From contig CAUQNX010000002.1 of the NCBI GenBank assembly GCA_963519845.1, positions 186,001 through 250,000 on the forward strand: a DNA stretch of 64,000 nucleotides, in the 5' to 3' direction. Below, piece after piece: positions 17,584 through 25,657 of the stretch. This stretch comes from Moellerella sp963519845 (GTDB taxonomy: Bacteria; Pseudomonadota; Gammaproteobacteria; Enterobacterales; Enterobacteriaceae). Every line of letters begins with the position of its first letter. Within the stretch, counting starts at the first letter, position 1. Under the pieces are notes generated by a model. It did no database searches. It saw only the letters and a list, made by a program, of their open reading frames with translations, and was not told where the DNA came from. The position numbers and the translations under genes are program-made.

Positions 17584-18219
17584 ATGATGAAAAAAATGAC
17601 TCGGATCGGTATTGGTGGACCTGTTGGTTCAGGAAAAACAGCAATTATTGAAGTGATCACCCCGATTCTGATTGAAAGAGGCATCAAACCGTTAATTATC
17701 ACCAATGATATTGTGACAACCGAAGATGCGAAACAAGTTAAGCGTACCTTGAAGGGTATTCTTGATGAAGAGAAAATCTTAGGTGTTGAAACCGGAGCAT
17801 GCCCTCATACTGCTGTGCGTGAAGATCCAAGTATGAACATTGCGGCGGTTGAAGATATGGAAGAACGCTTCCCCGATAGCGACCTTATCATGATTGAAAG
17901 CGGTGGCGATAATTTAACCCTCACATTTAGCCCTGCCCTAGCGGACTTTTATATTTATGTTATTGATGTGGCTGATGGTGAAAAAATCCCTCGTAAAAAT
18001 GGACCTGGTTTAGTTCAAGCGGATATTTTAGTCATCAACAAAATTGACTTAGCGCCTTATGTTGGAGCAAGCCTTGCAGTGATGGAGCATGACACCAAAG
18101 TCGTGCGTGGCGATCGCCCTTATGTGATGACCAACTGTAAAACAGGGGAAGGCGTGATTGAGCTTGTTGATATGATTATGGATAAATTCCTCTTTACGCA
18201 CCAAGTACCAAGGGGGTAA
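17584..18219 (+). CDS. ureG: Urease accessory GTPase UreG
   Basis: A 211-residue SIMIBI-class GTPase that powers nickel delivery. The P-loop is GGPVGSGKTA near the N-terminus, the nickel-binding CPH motif is in GVETGACPHTAVRED, and the base-recognition motif is VINKIDLAPYVG. All key residues are present. AAGGA lies at about 17576; ATG 17584 and 17587 are adjacent. ureD follows two bases after the stop. Confidence 0.97.
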   Translation: MMKKMTRIGIGGPVGSGKTAIIEVITPILIERGIKPLIITNDIVTTEDAKQVKRTLKGILDEEKILGVETGACPHTAVREDPSMNIAAVEDMEERFPDSDLIMIESGGDNLTLTFSPALADFYIYVIDVADGEKIPRKNGPGLVQADILVINKIDLAPYVGASLAVMEHDTKVVRGDRPYVMTNCKTGEGVIELVDMIMDKFLFTHQVPRG

Positions 18220-18221
18220 AG

Positions 18222-19187
18222 ATGACGATTTTCAGGGCAGATATAGCAAATACTCCAACACGTGTTAAAGCTCATATTTTAGGCAGCAATGCACCTGAAC
18301 TCGCCGCATATCAAGATGAACCTAAACAGATGCAAAGTGGCGCTATCGGCAAAAGCGGTTACCTAAAATTAAGGTTTGCTCAAGGCGAATACCGTAGTGA
18401 GCTGGTGGAAATGGAGCGTCGAGTTCCCTCTTTAGTGCAAAAGGCACTTTATTGGGATGAGATGATGCCCCAACTACCGTGCGTTACTATGATTTCGACC
18501 TCCGGCAGCTTATTGCAAGGTGACCGACAAGCTCTTGATATTATAGTTGAAAAAGGAGCTTGTGCTCATGTGACAACGCAATCTGCGACAAAAGTTCACA
18601 TGATGGAAGCCAACTATGCTACGCAATATCAAAATATTATTGTTGAGGAAGAGGGTTATTTAGAATATTTGCCAGATCCTATCATTCCTCACCGTAATTC
18701 TCGGTTTATCACTGATACACGGATTAATATTCACCCTACTGCAACCATGATCTATTCAGAAATACTAATGTCAGGTCGTAAATATCATCATCCTGATGAG
18801 CAGTTTGGTTTTGATGTTTTTTCATCGCATATTCGAGCAGAGTCATCGTTCAATAAAGAACTTTTTGTTGAAAAATATATTTTAGAACCTAAAAAATCAC
18901 CACTAAATATCACCGCGGTGATGGACAGCTTCGATACTTTTGGTAATGTAATTTTACTGACACCTAAAATTCATCATGAACGTATTTTAGAGCGTCTAGA
19001 TGCGATCTATGATCCCAAAAATGAGATTGCTTTTGGTGCGACTCAATTACCGAATGATTGTGGTTTAGTATTTAAAGCATTGGGTGTTGATAGTCCAAAA
19101 GTGAAGAGTGCTGTGCGGTATTTTTGGCAAATAGCGCGGGAAGAGATATTGGGTATTTCATTACAAGAACCTTTTTTATGGCGTTAA
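18222..19187 (+). CDS. ureD: Urease accessory protein UreD
   Basis: A 321-residue scaffold that docks on apo-urease and channels nickel from UreG through UreF. Motifs of the family include GYLKLRFAQG, TTQSATKVHMMEANYATQ and EYLPDPIIPHRNSRF. Its place at the end of the cluster, not upstream of ureA, is the Yersinia/Morganella arrangement rather than that of Klebsiella or Proteus. The GGGGG in the ureG stop region serves as its ribosome binding site. Confidence 0.95.
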   Translation: MTIFRADIANTPTRVKAHILGSNAPELAAYQDEPKQMQSGAIGKSGYLKLRFAQGEYRSELVEMERRVPSLVQKALYWDEMMPQLPCVTMISTSGSLLQGDRQALDIIVEKGACAHVTTQSATKVHMMEANYATQYQNIIVEEEGYLEYLPDPIIPHRNSRFITDTRINIHPTATMIYSEILMSGRKYHHPDEQFGFDVFSSHIRAESSFNKELFVEKYILEPKKSPLNITAVMDSFDTFGNVILLTPKIHHERILERLDAIYDPKNEIAFGATQLPNDCGLVFKALGVDSPKVKSAVRYFWQIAREEILGISLQEPFLWR

Positions 19188-19259
19188 GCATAAAGTAGTC
19201 ATAATTATCATAAAGTAACTGAAATAACCTATTTGGTTATCAAGGTAATTTATTAATAT

Positions 19260-19300
19260 AATATCAGTAGAGCGATTTTTACAATTTCTCTACTGATATT
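19260..19300 (+). promoter_or_regulatory. Perfect 13-base stem-loop between ureD and urea channel gene
   Basis: AATATCAGTAGAG (19260-19272) pairs perfectly with CTCTACTGATATT (19288-19300) around a 15-base loop. No U-run follows (CCTATCAAGG), so it is not a standard terminator. The AAGGA just after it is the ribosome binding site of the next gene, so the stem could block mRNA decay or tune downstream expression. Confidence 0.5.
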
Positions 19301-19316
19301 CCTATCAAGGAATTTT

Positions 19317-20309
19317 ATGATGGAAAAAACAATAAATCAGAACGCTTGGAATAAGTTGGTCAGCGAAAACACAACCATACGATTTATTGATATTGTCTTG
19401 CGTGGCTGTGCTCAAGTTATGTTTCAAAATAACGCACTAACCGGACTTCTATTTTTTATTGCGATTTTCATCGGTGCTTTTTTAGAAGGCATGCCGCAAG
19501 TCGCTTTTGGTTGTTTGTTAGGAACCGTTATTTCGACACTAACGGCTTATATTAGTAAATTAGATACCGAATCATTACGCTCAGGACTTTATGGCTACAA
19601 TGGTTGCTTAGTGGGTGTTGCATTACCGACCTTCTTAGAGAATACCCCATTTGTTTGGTTATCCATTATTTTAGGAAGTATTGTTTCTGTTATAGCCACA
19701 ATCTCTTTAATGGATTTCCTTAAAAATTGGAAGGTCGCGGCGTTAACCGCCCCTTTTGTGTTAGTGTCATGGACTATTTTACTCGCAAGTTATAATTTTT
19801 TAGGTATTGAAGGTGTGGCATTACCGTCTCCAGCACTTCCTAAACAACTCATTGAACCTATTGGTTTAATTCCTCATAGTGACCTTATAGCAGATATTTT
19901 CCGTGGTGTTTCCGAAGTCTTTTTATTCAGCAGTATGGCTGTCGGAATCATATTTGTTATTGGTTTGGCAGTGAGTTCCCTCTGGGCTGCTATATTTGCA
20001 ATATTTGGTTCGCTCCTAGCGTTCATTGTCGCAACTCTATTAAAAGGCGACTTCGCGAGTATTCATACAGGGTTATATTCATTTAGTGCCGTATTAACAG
20101 CGATAGCTTTGGGTTCTACATTTAATAAACCAAGTTATAGGGTTGTTGTTTATGCCATCGTTGGGGTAATATTTACCGTATTTGTTCAAGGTGCACTCGA
20201 TATTATTCTTGAGCCATTTGGTATTCCGACATTAACTATGCCATTTGTTCTAGCATCATGGCTATTTTTAGTTCCAAACCAAGATATTATGCCTAAGCAT
20301 AGGCAATAA
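19317..20309 (+). CDS. yut: Urea channel (UT family, Yut-like)
   Basis: A 330-residue inner-membrane protein of the urea transporter family, with two homologous halves. Each half carries the family pattern: GLYGYNGCLVGVALP then LTAPFVLVSW, and GLYSFSAVLTAIAL then LTMPFVLASW. It admits urea by facilitated diffusion, so internal urease can act quickly at low pH. It follows ureD by 129 bases. Two ATGs (19317, 19320) are possible. Confidence 0.93.
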   Translation: MMEKTINQNAWNKLVSENTTIRFIDIVLRGCAQVMFQNNALTGLLFFIAIFIGAFLEGMPQVAFGCLLGTVISTLTAYISKLDTESLRSGLYGYNGCLVGVALPTFLENTPFVWLSIILGSIVSVIATISLMDFLKNWKVAALTAPFVLVSWTILLASYNFLGIEGVALPSPALPKQLIEPIGLIPHSDLIADIFRGVSEVFLFSSMAVGIIFVIGLAVSSLWAAIFAIFGSLLAFIVATLLKGDFASIHTGLYSFSAVLTAIALGSTFNKPSYRVVVYAIVGVIFTVFVQGALDIILEPFGIPTLTMPFVLASWLFLVPNQDIMPKHRQ

Positions 20310-20341
20310 TATTTGTGCTATAACTTTTTTGGTATTTGATT

Positions 20342-21517
20342 ATGAAAAAGAACTCAATATATAGATACATGCAAAATATGAGGATGCTACGGCTAGCACT
20401 CGCATTATTAATACTTATCGATGGATTGCTCATTATTCTTCCCATTATTTCAACCTATGATCTCAGTTTATATCCGCAGCACCTTAGTTTTGTGGATTGG
20501 CTACAATCTTTAGGATTAGTTAAATTATTAGATATTCCAAGATTTGCTATTGGTATTGTGCTCATCATTCTCACCATACCTATCTATTTAGGACTACGCA
20601 TTGGTTGGTTATTTAGCTGTTTTATGCTTTTCATTATTACGCTGATTAACTTGGTGTTAGCAAGGGAAAATGTCCTTACAGGCACTCTTTCACTGATTGT
20701 GTTGATGATTGCCATTGCAAATTGGAAAGCATTTAATCGTCATAGCCTATCCGGCGCGGGCTTTGTTGCCTTTATGAGTTTAAGTGTATTATTAGGCTAC
20801 TCTGTATTTGGTACTCTATATTTAGGTGAACAATTTCAACCCCATGTCACTGACATCTCATCAGCATTCTATTTTGCTTTAGTCTGTATGACGACGGTCG
20901 GTTTTGGTGACATTATTCCAATTAGTGTTGAAGCCAGATTATTTACTATTTCGATTGTTATTTTCGGTATTACTATTTTTACTACCTCTATGGTTTATTT
21001 TTTAGGGGTATTTGCAAAAAGCACACAAGAAATTGTTAAGAAGAGATTATTTCGTATGAAAAACCACTATATTATTGTTGGCGCAAGCCCTTTAGCTTTA
21101 AACACTTATCATGGACTAAGAAAGCGCGACTTAGATGTCATGGTGCTTTGTCATGAAGAGCATAAAAATAGCTACCCAGATAATGCACAAGTTATTGTTA
21201 CGACACAAATTAATAAACATGCTTTAAATAGTGCTAATTTAGGTCAGGCAAAAGCTTTATTTATTTTAGGTGGTTCTGACTCTGAAAATACAATTTCCAT
21301 GCTGGCTGCAAAAGAAATTGTTGGTGGAAACATTAAAAGTGTTATCGCTGTGAATGATGATAAAAATTACGAAAATATGCAGTTATTACATGCCGACTTG
21401 CTTATCTCACTCTCATCTTTAGGTAGTGAAATACTGATTAAAATGATCTTTGGTGAAAATATTAATAACCAAGTGATGGAAAATATTATCTTTTCAAACA
21501 ATATATTAGATTCGTAA
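20342..21517 (+). CDS. Kch-type potassium channel
   Basis: A 391-residue inner-membrane channel resembling E. coli Kch over its length. It has several N-terminal helices, a pore helix with selectivity filter TTVGFGD (residues ~184-190, GFGD instead of GYGD), a further helix (VIFGITIFTTSMVYFLG) and a C-terminal RCK/TrkA-N-like domain beginning NHYIIVGASPLA. That domain lacks the GxGxxG nucleotide motif, as Kch also does. The start ATG 20342 is preferred over TTG 20336. In a urease island it may offset membrane potential or K+/ammonium changes; that role is inference. Confidence 0.85.
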   Translation: MKKNSIYRYMQNMRMLRLALALLILIDGLLIILPIISTYDLSLYPQHLSFVDWLQSLGLVKLLDIPRFAIGIVLIILTIPIYLGLRIGWLFSCFMLFIITLINLVLARENVLTGTLSLIVLMIAIANWKAFNRHSLSGAGFVAFMSLSVLLGYSVFGTLYLGEQFQPHVTDISSAFYFALVCMTTVGFGDIIPISVEARLFTISIVIFGITIFTTSMVYFLGVFAKSTQEIVKKRLFRMKNHYIIVGASPLALNTYHGLRKRDLDVMVLCHEEHKNSYPDNAQVIVTTQINKHALNSANLGQAKALFILGGSDSENTISMLAAKEIVGGNIKSVIAVNDDKNYENMQLLHADLLISLSSLGSEILIKMIFGENINNQVMENIIFSNNILDS

Positions 21518-21544
21518 TGTACACAAATCTAAACAGTAAAATTG

Positions 21545-21567
21545 AAGCTGTAGCCTATCTACAGCTT
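21545..21567 (+). terminator. Weak stem-loop after the potassium channel gene
   Basis: AAGCTGTAG and CTACAGCTT form a 9-base stem with a 5-base loop. The following TGCAATTTATG is not a clear U-tract, so termination would be partial at best. Confidence 0.35.
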
Positions 21568-21615
21568 TGCAATTTATGCGAAAAAATAAAAATATAGATA
21601 AGAGATAAAGAGTTC

Positions 21616-22854
21616 ATGATGGATCTAACCGTTATTATTTTTATTTTGGTTTATGTCGCAATGGCTTTTGGTACTTTTCCCGGTATTAAAATTGACCGTA
21701 CTGGTGCGTCTGTGGCTGGAGCATTGGCCATGATAGGCTTTGGTATTATCTCACCAAAATTATCGTGGGATTCAATTGATTACAGAGCAATAGGCCTATT
21801 ATTTGGTTTAATGGTAGTATCTGCATCATTTACTGTATCTGGTTTTTATCATCAAGCGGCGCAAAAAGTCGCAAGTTTAAATATTAGTCCACCTCAATTA
21901 ATGGCTGTTTTTGTTATTGTGGGAGCACTCCTTGCTTCAGTATTAACAAACGATATTGTTGTGGTTGCGATGACACCTTTATTGGTTTCCATAACATTAT
22001 CACGTGGCCTTAATCCTATCCCCTTTTTACTCGGGTTTTGCTTTGCTGCCAATAATGGAGCGGCGGGTTCTTTGATTGGTAGCCCTAAAAATATGATCAC
22101 CGCTCAAGGGTTAGATCTCTCTTTTATGGGAATATTGCATATCACCGCTATCCCTGTATTACTCTCTATCCCCATTGTATGGTGTGTGATCACCTTACTT
22201 TATCGTAATCGTTGGTATTTAGCTGAAGATAAAAAAGGGTTATTACCCAAAAATGAGCAGTCAATTATTGAATTTAATCGCTGGGAAACGATAAAAGCAG
22301 CGATTGTTTTATTCGTCGTCATTCTTGCATTTTTATTTAGTGATTTACCTCGTGAACTTGTTGCCTTGTCTGCTGCCTGTTTTTTATTATTGAATAGAAG
22401 AATTGCCTCCAGCGATATGTTAAAGCATGTTGATGGTGATTTAATTCTACTAATTATAGGGCTGTTTATTATAAATGCGGCATTTGCAAATACAGGTATT
22501 CCCCAAGAGATATTGCATTACCTTTTAGGTAAAGGAATCGACCTTAATAGCCCTATTACATTATTCTTAATCACTATTGTGATGAGCATTTTTGTGGGAA
22601 CAACACCAACGGTTATCTTGTTGATCCAGTTTGTTTATCCTCATGGAAATGTTGATCCCTTAGGCGCCGCTTTAATTTTAGGTGCATGTTTCTCTAGTAA
22701 TATATTTATATTTGGTAGTATTGCGGGAATTATTGCTGTCGAGCAATCCTCAGCTCATGGCATTAAAATATCATTTTTAGAGTTCACAAAGTCTGGCAGT
22801 ATTATTTCCATTATTTGTATTCTAATTGCGGTTGTTTGGTTATCCATTTATTAG
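21616..22854 (+). CDS. ArsB/NhaD/SLC13-type ion permease
   Basis: A 412-residue polytopic membrane protein of the ion transporter superfamily. It shows paired motifs: VLTNDIVVVAMTPLLV with FAANNGAAGSLIGSPKNM in the first half, and VGTTPTVILL with ACFSSNIFIFGSIAGI in the second. These correspond to re-entrant loops in ArsB, NhaD and SLC13 proteins. The substrate (anion, dicarboxylate or Na+/H+) cannot be read from the sequence; no arsR or arsC is nearby. It sits between the potassium channel and the NikE-like ATPase on the same strand, probably in the same transcript. Confidence 0.8.
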   Translation: MMDLTVIIFILVYVAMAFGTFPGIKIDRTGASVAGALAMIGFGIISPKLSWDSIDYRAIGLLFGLMVVSASFTVSGFYHQAAQKVASLNISPPQLMAVFVIVGALLASVLTNDIVVVAMTPLLVSITLSRGLNPIPFLLGFCFAANNGAAGSLIGSPKNMITAQGLDLSFMGILHITAIPVLLSIPIVWCVITLLYRNRWYLAEDKKGLLPKNEQSIIEFNRWETIKAAIVLFVVILAFLFSDLPRELVALSAACFLLLNRRIASSDMLKHVDGDLILLIIGLFIINAAFANTGIPQEILHYLLGKGIDLNSPITLFLITIVMSIFVGTTPTVILLIQFVYPHGNVDPLGAALILGACFSSNIFIFGSIAGIIAVEQSSAHGIKISFLEFTKSGSIISIICILIAVVWLSIY

Positions 22855-22873
22855 CTTATAGAGAGTTGAAGAT

Positions 22874-23473
22874 ATGTTAGAAGTAAAAGACTTATGTATT
22901 AAGCAAGATAACCGCACATTATGGAACTCACTTTCATTTTCACTGAATAAAAGTGAACGTTTAGGTATTTCGGCTCCGAGTGGTTTTGGTAAAACAACGT
23001 TAGGCCGAGTATTAGCCCAATGGCAAATGCCAACGCAAGGAAGTATATTATTTAATGGTAAAAAATTATCTCAGAATACCTATTGCCCTATTCAATTAGT
23101 GCCACAGCACCCTGAGAAAAGCTTTAATCCCTATCGAGCTGTTGGTGAAAGTGTAAGAGATGCTTGGGAGCCTGACTCCTATTACCTTAAAAAGCTATTT
23201 ATTAAACAAGAGTGGTTAGATAGAAGGCCAAGTGAACTTTCAGGTGGTGAATTAGCCCGGATTGCCTTATTAAGAGCATTAGATCCAAGAACAATAATAT
23301 TAATAGCTGACGAAATAACGGCCCAATTAGATGCTCATTTACAAAAAGATATATGGCAATTTTTAATTCAGTTATCAGAAACGAGACAATTATCGATGAT
23401 TGTTTTTAGTCATAATAAAACTCTGTTGGAAAAGGTGTGTACATTAGTTTGGAATATGGAAATATCAGAATAA
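22874..23473 (+). CDS. nikE: NikE-like ABC transporter ATP-binding protein
   Basis: A 199-residue ABC ATPase, shorter than typical NikE (~265). Walker A is APSGFGKTT (residues ~36-44), the Q-loop region is LVPQHPEKSFNPY as in the OppF/NikE group, the signature is LSGGELAR and Walker B is IILIADEIT, with the same Pro-to-Ile change seen in NikD. It lacks the C-terminal oligopeptide/nickel domain of longer relatives. nikABCD upstream lacks a second ATPase, so this is the most likely missing subunit, displaced to the far side of the urease genes. Functional pairing is inferred. Confidence 0.78.
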   Translation: MLEVKDLCIKQDNRTLWNSLSFSLNKSERLGISAPSGFGKTTLGRVLAQWQMPTQGSILFNGKKLSQNTYCPIQLVPQHPEKSFNPYRAVGESVRDAWEPDSYYLKKLFIKQEWLDRRPSELSGGELARIALLRALDPRTIILIADEITAQLDAHLQKDIWQFLIQLSETRQLSMIVFSHNKTLLEKVCTLVWNMEISE

Positions 23474-23510
23474 TATATTTATATCATGATATTAAATAGA
23501 GGGCTTTGCT

Positions 23511-23891
23511 ATGGTGGCTATTGATATTTTATTAGTTGGCTCCGGTGGTGGTATAGGTTCATTACTACGTTGGTGGATTGGCCGTTTAGTGGGTGAGCGT
23601 TATCATGGGAAATTCCCATTATCGACATTCATTATTAATATCTCTGGTGCATTTGTTATCGGTTTTTTAAGTCGTTATTTTGCTATCGATTGGGATGATC
23701 GCTATAGTTCATTTCTACATTCAGCAATTTTAACCGGGTTGCTTGGTGGATATACAACATTCAGTAGCATGCAGCTTGATGCTTTAAAGCTGACACAAAC
23801 CAAACAAAAATTTCTCGCATTATTTTACTTATTACTTTCGGTTTTATTCGGGTTAGCGGCAGCATTTATCGGTGCTTGGTTAGCAAATTAG
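23511..23891 (+). CDS. crcB: Fluoride channel CrcB/Fluc, first of pair
   Basis: A 126-residue protein with four hydrophobic helices. Motifs are GGGIGSLLRWWIGR, TFIINISGAFVIG with the conserved Asn, and GGYTTFSSM with the Phe-box Phe. Fluc channels export fluoride as antiparallel dimers. Loop charges place Arg/Lys after helix 1 and acidic residues (DWDDRYSS) before helix 3. This is the reverse of its neighbour, which fits one fixed orientation. I see no fluoride riboswitch in the 37 bases upstream. Confidence 0.88.
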   Translation: MVAIDILLVGSGGGIGSLLRWWIGRLVGERYHGKFPLSTFIINISGAFVIGFLSRYFAIDWDDRYSSFLHSAILTGLLGGYTTFSSMQLDALKLTQTKQKFLALFYLLLSVLFGLAAAFIGAWLAN

Positions 23892-23903
23892 CAGGTGTTG
23901 AAT

Positions 23904-24281
23904 ATGAATATTGCGATCTTAGTTTTTATTGGTGGTGCTATTGGTGCTATTTGCCGTGAACTACTCATGATATCTGTTCCAACTATGAGTGATCATTTCC
24001 CCCTTGATATATTTACAGCAAATATCATCGCATCCTTGTTATTAGGCATTGTCGCTGGACTATTAATGCGAAATAAAATAGATCAGGGAATGAATGCATT
24101 CTTTGCAACAGGCGTAATGGGTGGATTATCAACATTTTCTAGTTTTGTCTATGGTGCCCTTGAGATAATGAAATACCCGCAGTATTTCTTAGTCGCAATG
24201 AGTTATTTACTATTAAGTATTGTGATCGGATTTATCGCTATTTATATTGGATATTCACTAGGTAATAAACAATATAAATAG
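23904..24281 (+). CDS. crcB: Fluoride channel CrcB/Fluc, second of pair
   Basis: A 125-residue, four-helix protein starting MNIAILVFIGGAIG. It has TANIIASLLLG with the conserved Asn and GGLSTFSSF with the Phe-box. ATG 23904 is chosen because AGG lies eight bases upstream; GTG 23895 would extend it by three residues. It is 12 bases after the first crcB, in the same transcript. Its loop between helices 2 and 3 is basic (MRNKIDQ) while its first loop is poor in positive charge, opposite to its partner. A heterodimer is likely. Confidence 0.87.
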   Translation: MNIAILVFIGGAIGAICRELLMISVPTMSDHFPLDIFTANIIASLLLGIVAGLLMRNKIDQGMNAFFATGVMGGLSTFSSFVYGALEIMKYPQYFLVAMSYLLLSIVIGFIAIYIGYSLGNKQYK

Positions 24282-24300
24282 CCTACTATTTTAATTAGTA

Positions 24301-25335
24301 TCAACTTATAACACGTCTGTTTTTAATAGTCCTAATTACATTTAAAATTAAACTCGCGAAAACGGCAATAACCCCTCCGATAAAGGTCTCATACACTCTC
24401 GATATGGGTAATAAATAAGTGGGATCATGTGAAAATTGAGTTTCCTCAAGAAGAAGCAACACGAACAGAGTTATAGAAAAGGTCTTTAGTATATAATTAA
24501 AATGAAAAAATGTTGGCATGAAAAATGTTATCAAAACTAAAATTGTTAAATAAACATAAATTTCATTTGACTTTGTTATGCTAAACATAAAAATGATAAA
24601 AAGAGCAGCCAATAGGCTTCCTAAAAAGCGATAACAGGTAACTTTTATTATATTCATCGCTTTTGGATGAAGTAACATAACAAAGGTTAATGGTGCCCAG
24701 TAAGGTTTATACAAATCCATATAATCAGGTATTGCAAGACTTAAAAATAGAAAAACACTAAACAAAAAAGCCCTAATATATAAATTCTCATTGCTATGGA
24801 ATATCTCTTTGGAAAAGAGCCCATTTTTAAATGCATTATCTTCATGGTTCTTATGCTTTAACACACTTAAAACAGTCAAGTTAACAAGAATACCTGTAAT
24901 ATACGCCATTGGTATATCAACACTAACAGAATCAAGTGTTGTCCCCATACAAGAGAAAATAATTATAAATGGAAAAACACGATCTAAGTAATCATCTTTA
25001 TTGAAAAAAAGATAATAACAATATGATAAAAGAAACAAGTAAATATAAAAATAAACTGTCAGTTTTAACATAAAACCAACAGCTCCTCCCACCACAACTA
25101 GAGATAATAAAAAAAATACATACAAAATATTGCTGCTATCAGCTTTTGCATCATACACAAGACTAGAGAATAATGTTGTTAAAACACCAAACGTCGCCCC
25201 AACGATACCAAAAAAAGAAAAACAGATAGCTAAGCTTATTATAGCAGCAATAAAAAAGGTTCCGTTATTACGAAAATTGATATATTCAGACATTCCACTA
25301 ATACCTCTACACAAGCCTAGTTCAATTATTTTCAT
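24301..25335 (-). CDS. FUSC-family inner-membrane protein
   Basis: A 344-residue membrane protein with about ten hydrophobic segments in two sets. The second set has YWAPLTFVMLLHP, a conserved Arg/Gly region (CYRFLGSLLAA) and ETFIGGVIAV near the end, the pattern of the fusaric-acid-resistance/aromatic-acid-exporter superfamily (FUSC_2). It lacks the long cytoplasmic domain of YccS or AaeB, so it is a minimal form. The substrate is unknown. It is convergent with crcB (20-base gap) and lies downstream of icd on the same strand, separated by the icd terminator. Codons are very AT-rich, suggesting an accessory gene. Confidence 0.7.
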   Translation of the reverse strand: MKIIELGLCRGISGMSEYINFRNNGTFFIAAIISLAICFSFFGIVGATFGVLTTLFSSLVYDAKADSSNILYVFFLLSLVVVGGAVGFMLKLTVYFYIYLFLLSYCYYLFFNKDDYLDRVFPFIIIFSCMGTTLDSVSVDIPMAYITGILVNLTVLSVLKHKNHEDNAFKNGLFSKEIFHSNENLYIRAFLFSVFLFLSLAIPDYMDLYKPYWAPLTFVMLLHPKAMNIIKVTCYRFLGSLLAALFIIFMFSITKSNEIYVYLTILVLITFFMPTFFHFNYILKTFSITLFVLLLLEETQFSHDPTYLLPISRVYETFIGGVIAVFASLILNVIRTIKNRRVIS

Positions 25336-25657
25336 TAGCGATAATTATGTTTTAGCATATTTATCAATATAGATATATAGCATATTCACACTTAGATTTC
25401 CTGTTTGTAATTCTCAACATATCTAATTTATATTAATTGAAACACTCTATTTTTTAGTTTTTTAACTTTTTTCGATTAGATCTAGTGATATTAATTTAAA
25501 TTTTCATGCGTTCGACTTTGGTTATATTATTGTAGCCAACTAATATTAGCCACCGTTTTAGGCAGGAGTTTTGGTGGGGTTTTGGGGAAGATTTTACTTG
25601 TACAAAAAACAAACGGGAACTCATTAGCTCCCGTTAATAGTCTCACATGCTAATTAA
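25336..25657. other. Intergenic region between FUSC gene and icd
   Basis: About 320 AT-rich bases. The icd terminator occupies 25603-25635; the remainder must hold the promoter of the leftward FUSC gene. I see no open frame of note. Confidence 0.5.
25603..25635 (-). terminator. icd terminator
   Basis: On the minus strand AACGGGAGC and GTTCCCGTT form the stem (25612-25635, one G-T pair), followed by TGTTTTTTGTA. It is a classic intrinsic terminator 22 bases past the icd stop. Confidence 0.85.

Noticed and set aside
21616..22854. Calling the permease an arsenite pump
   Set aside because: The fold fits ArsB/NhaD/SLC13 generally, but there is no arsR, arsA or arsC nearby and the genes around it concern urea and nickel.
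23474..23510. Fluoride riboswitch upstream of crcB
   Set aside because: Only 37 bases separate nikE from crcB and no conserved crcB-motif core is present.
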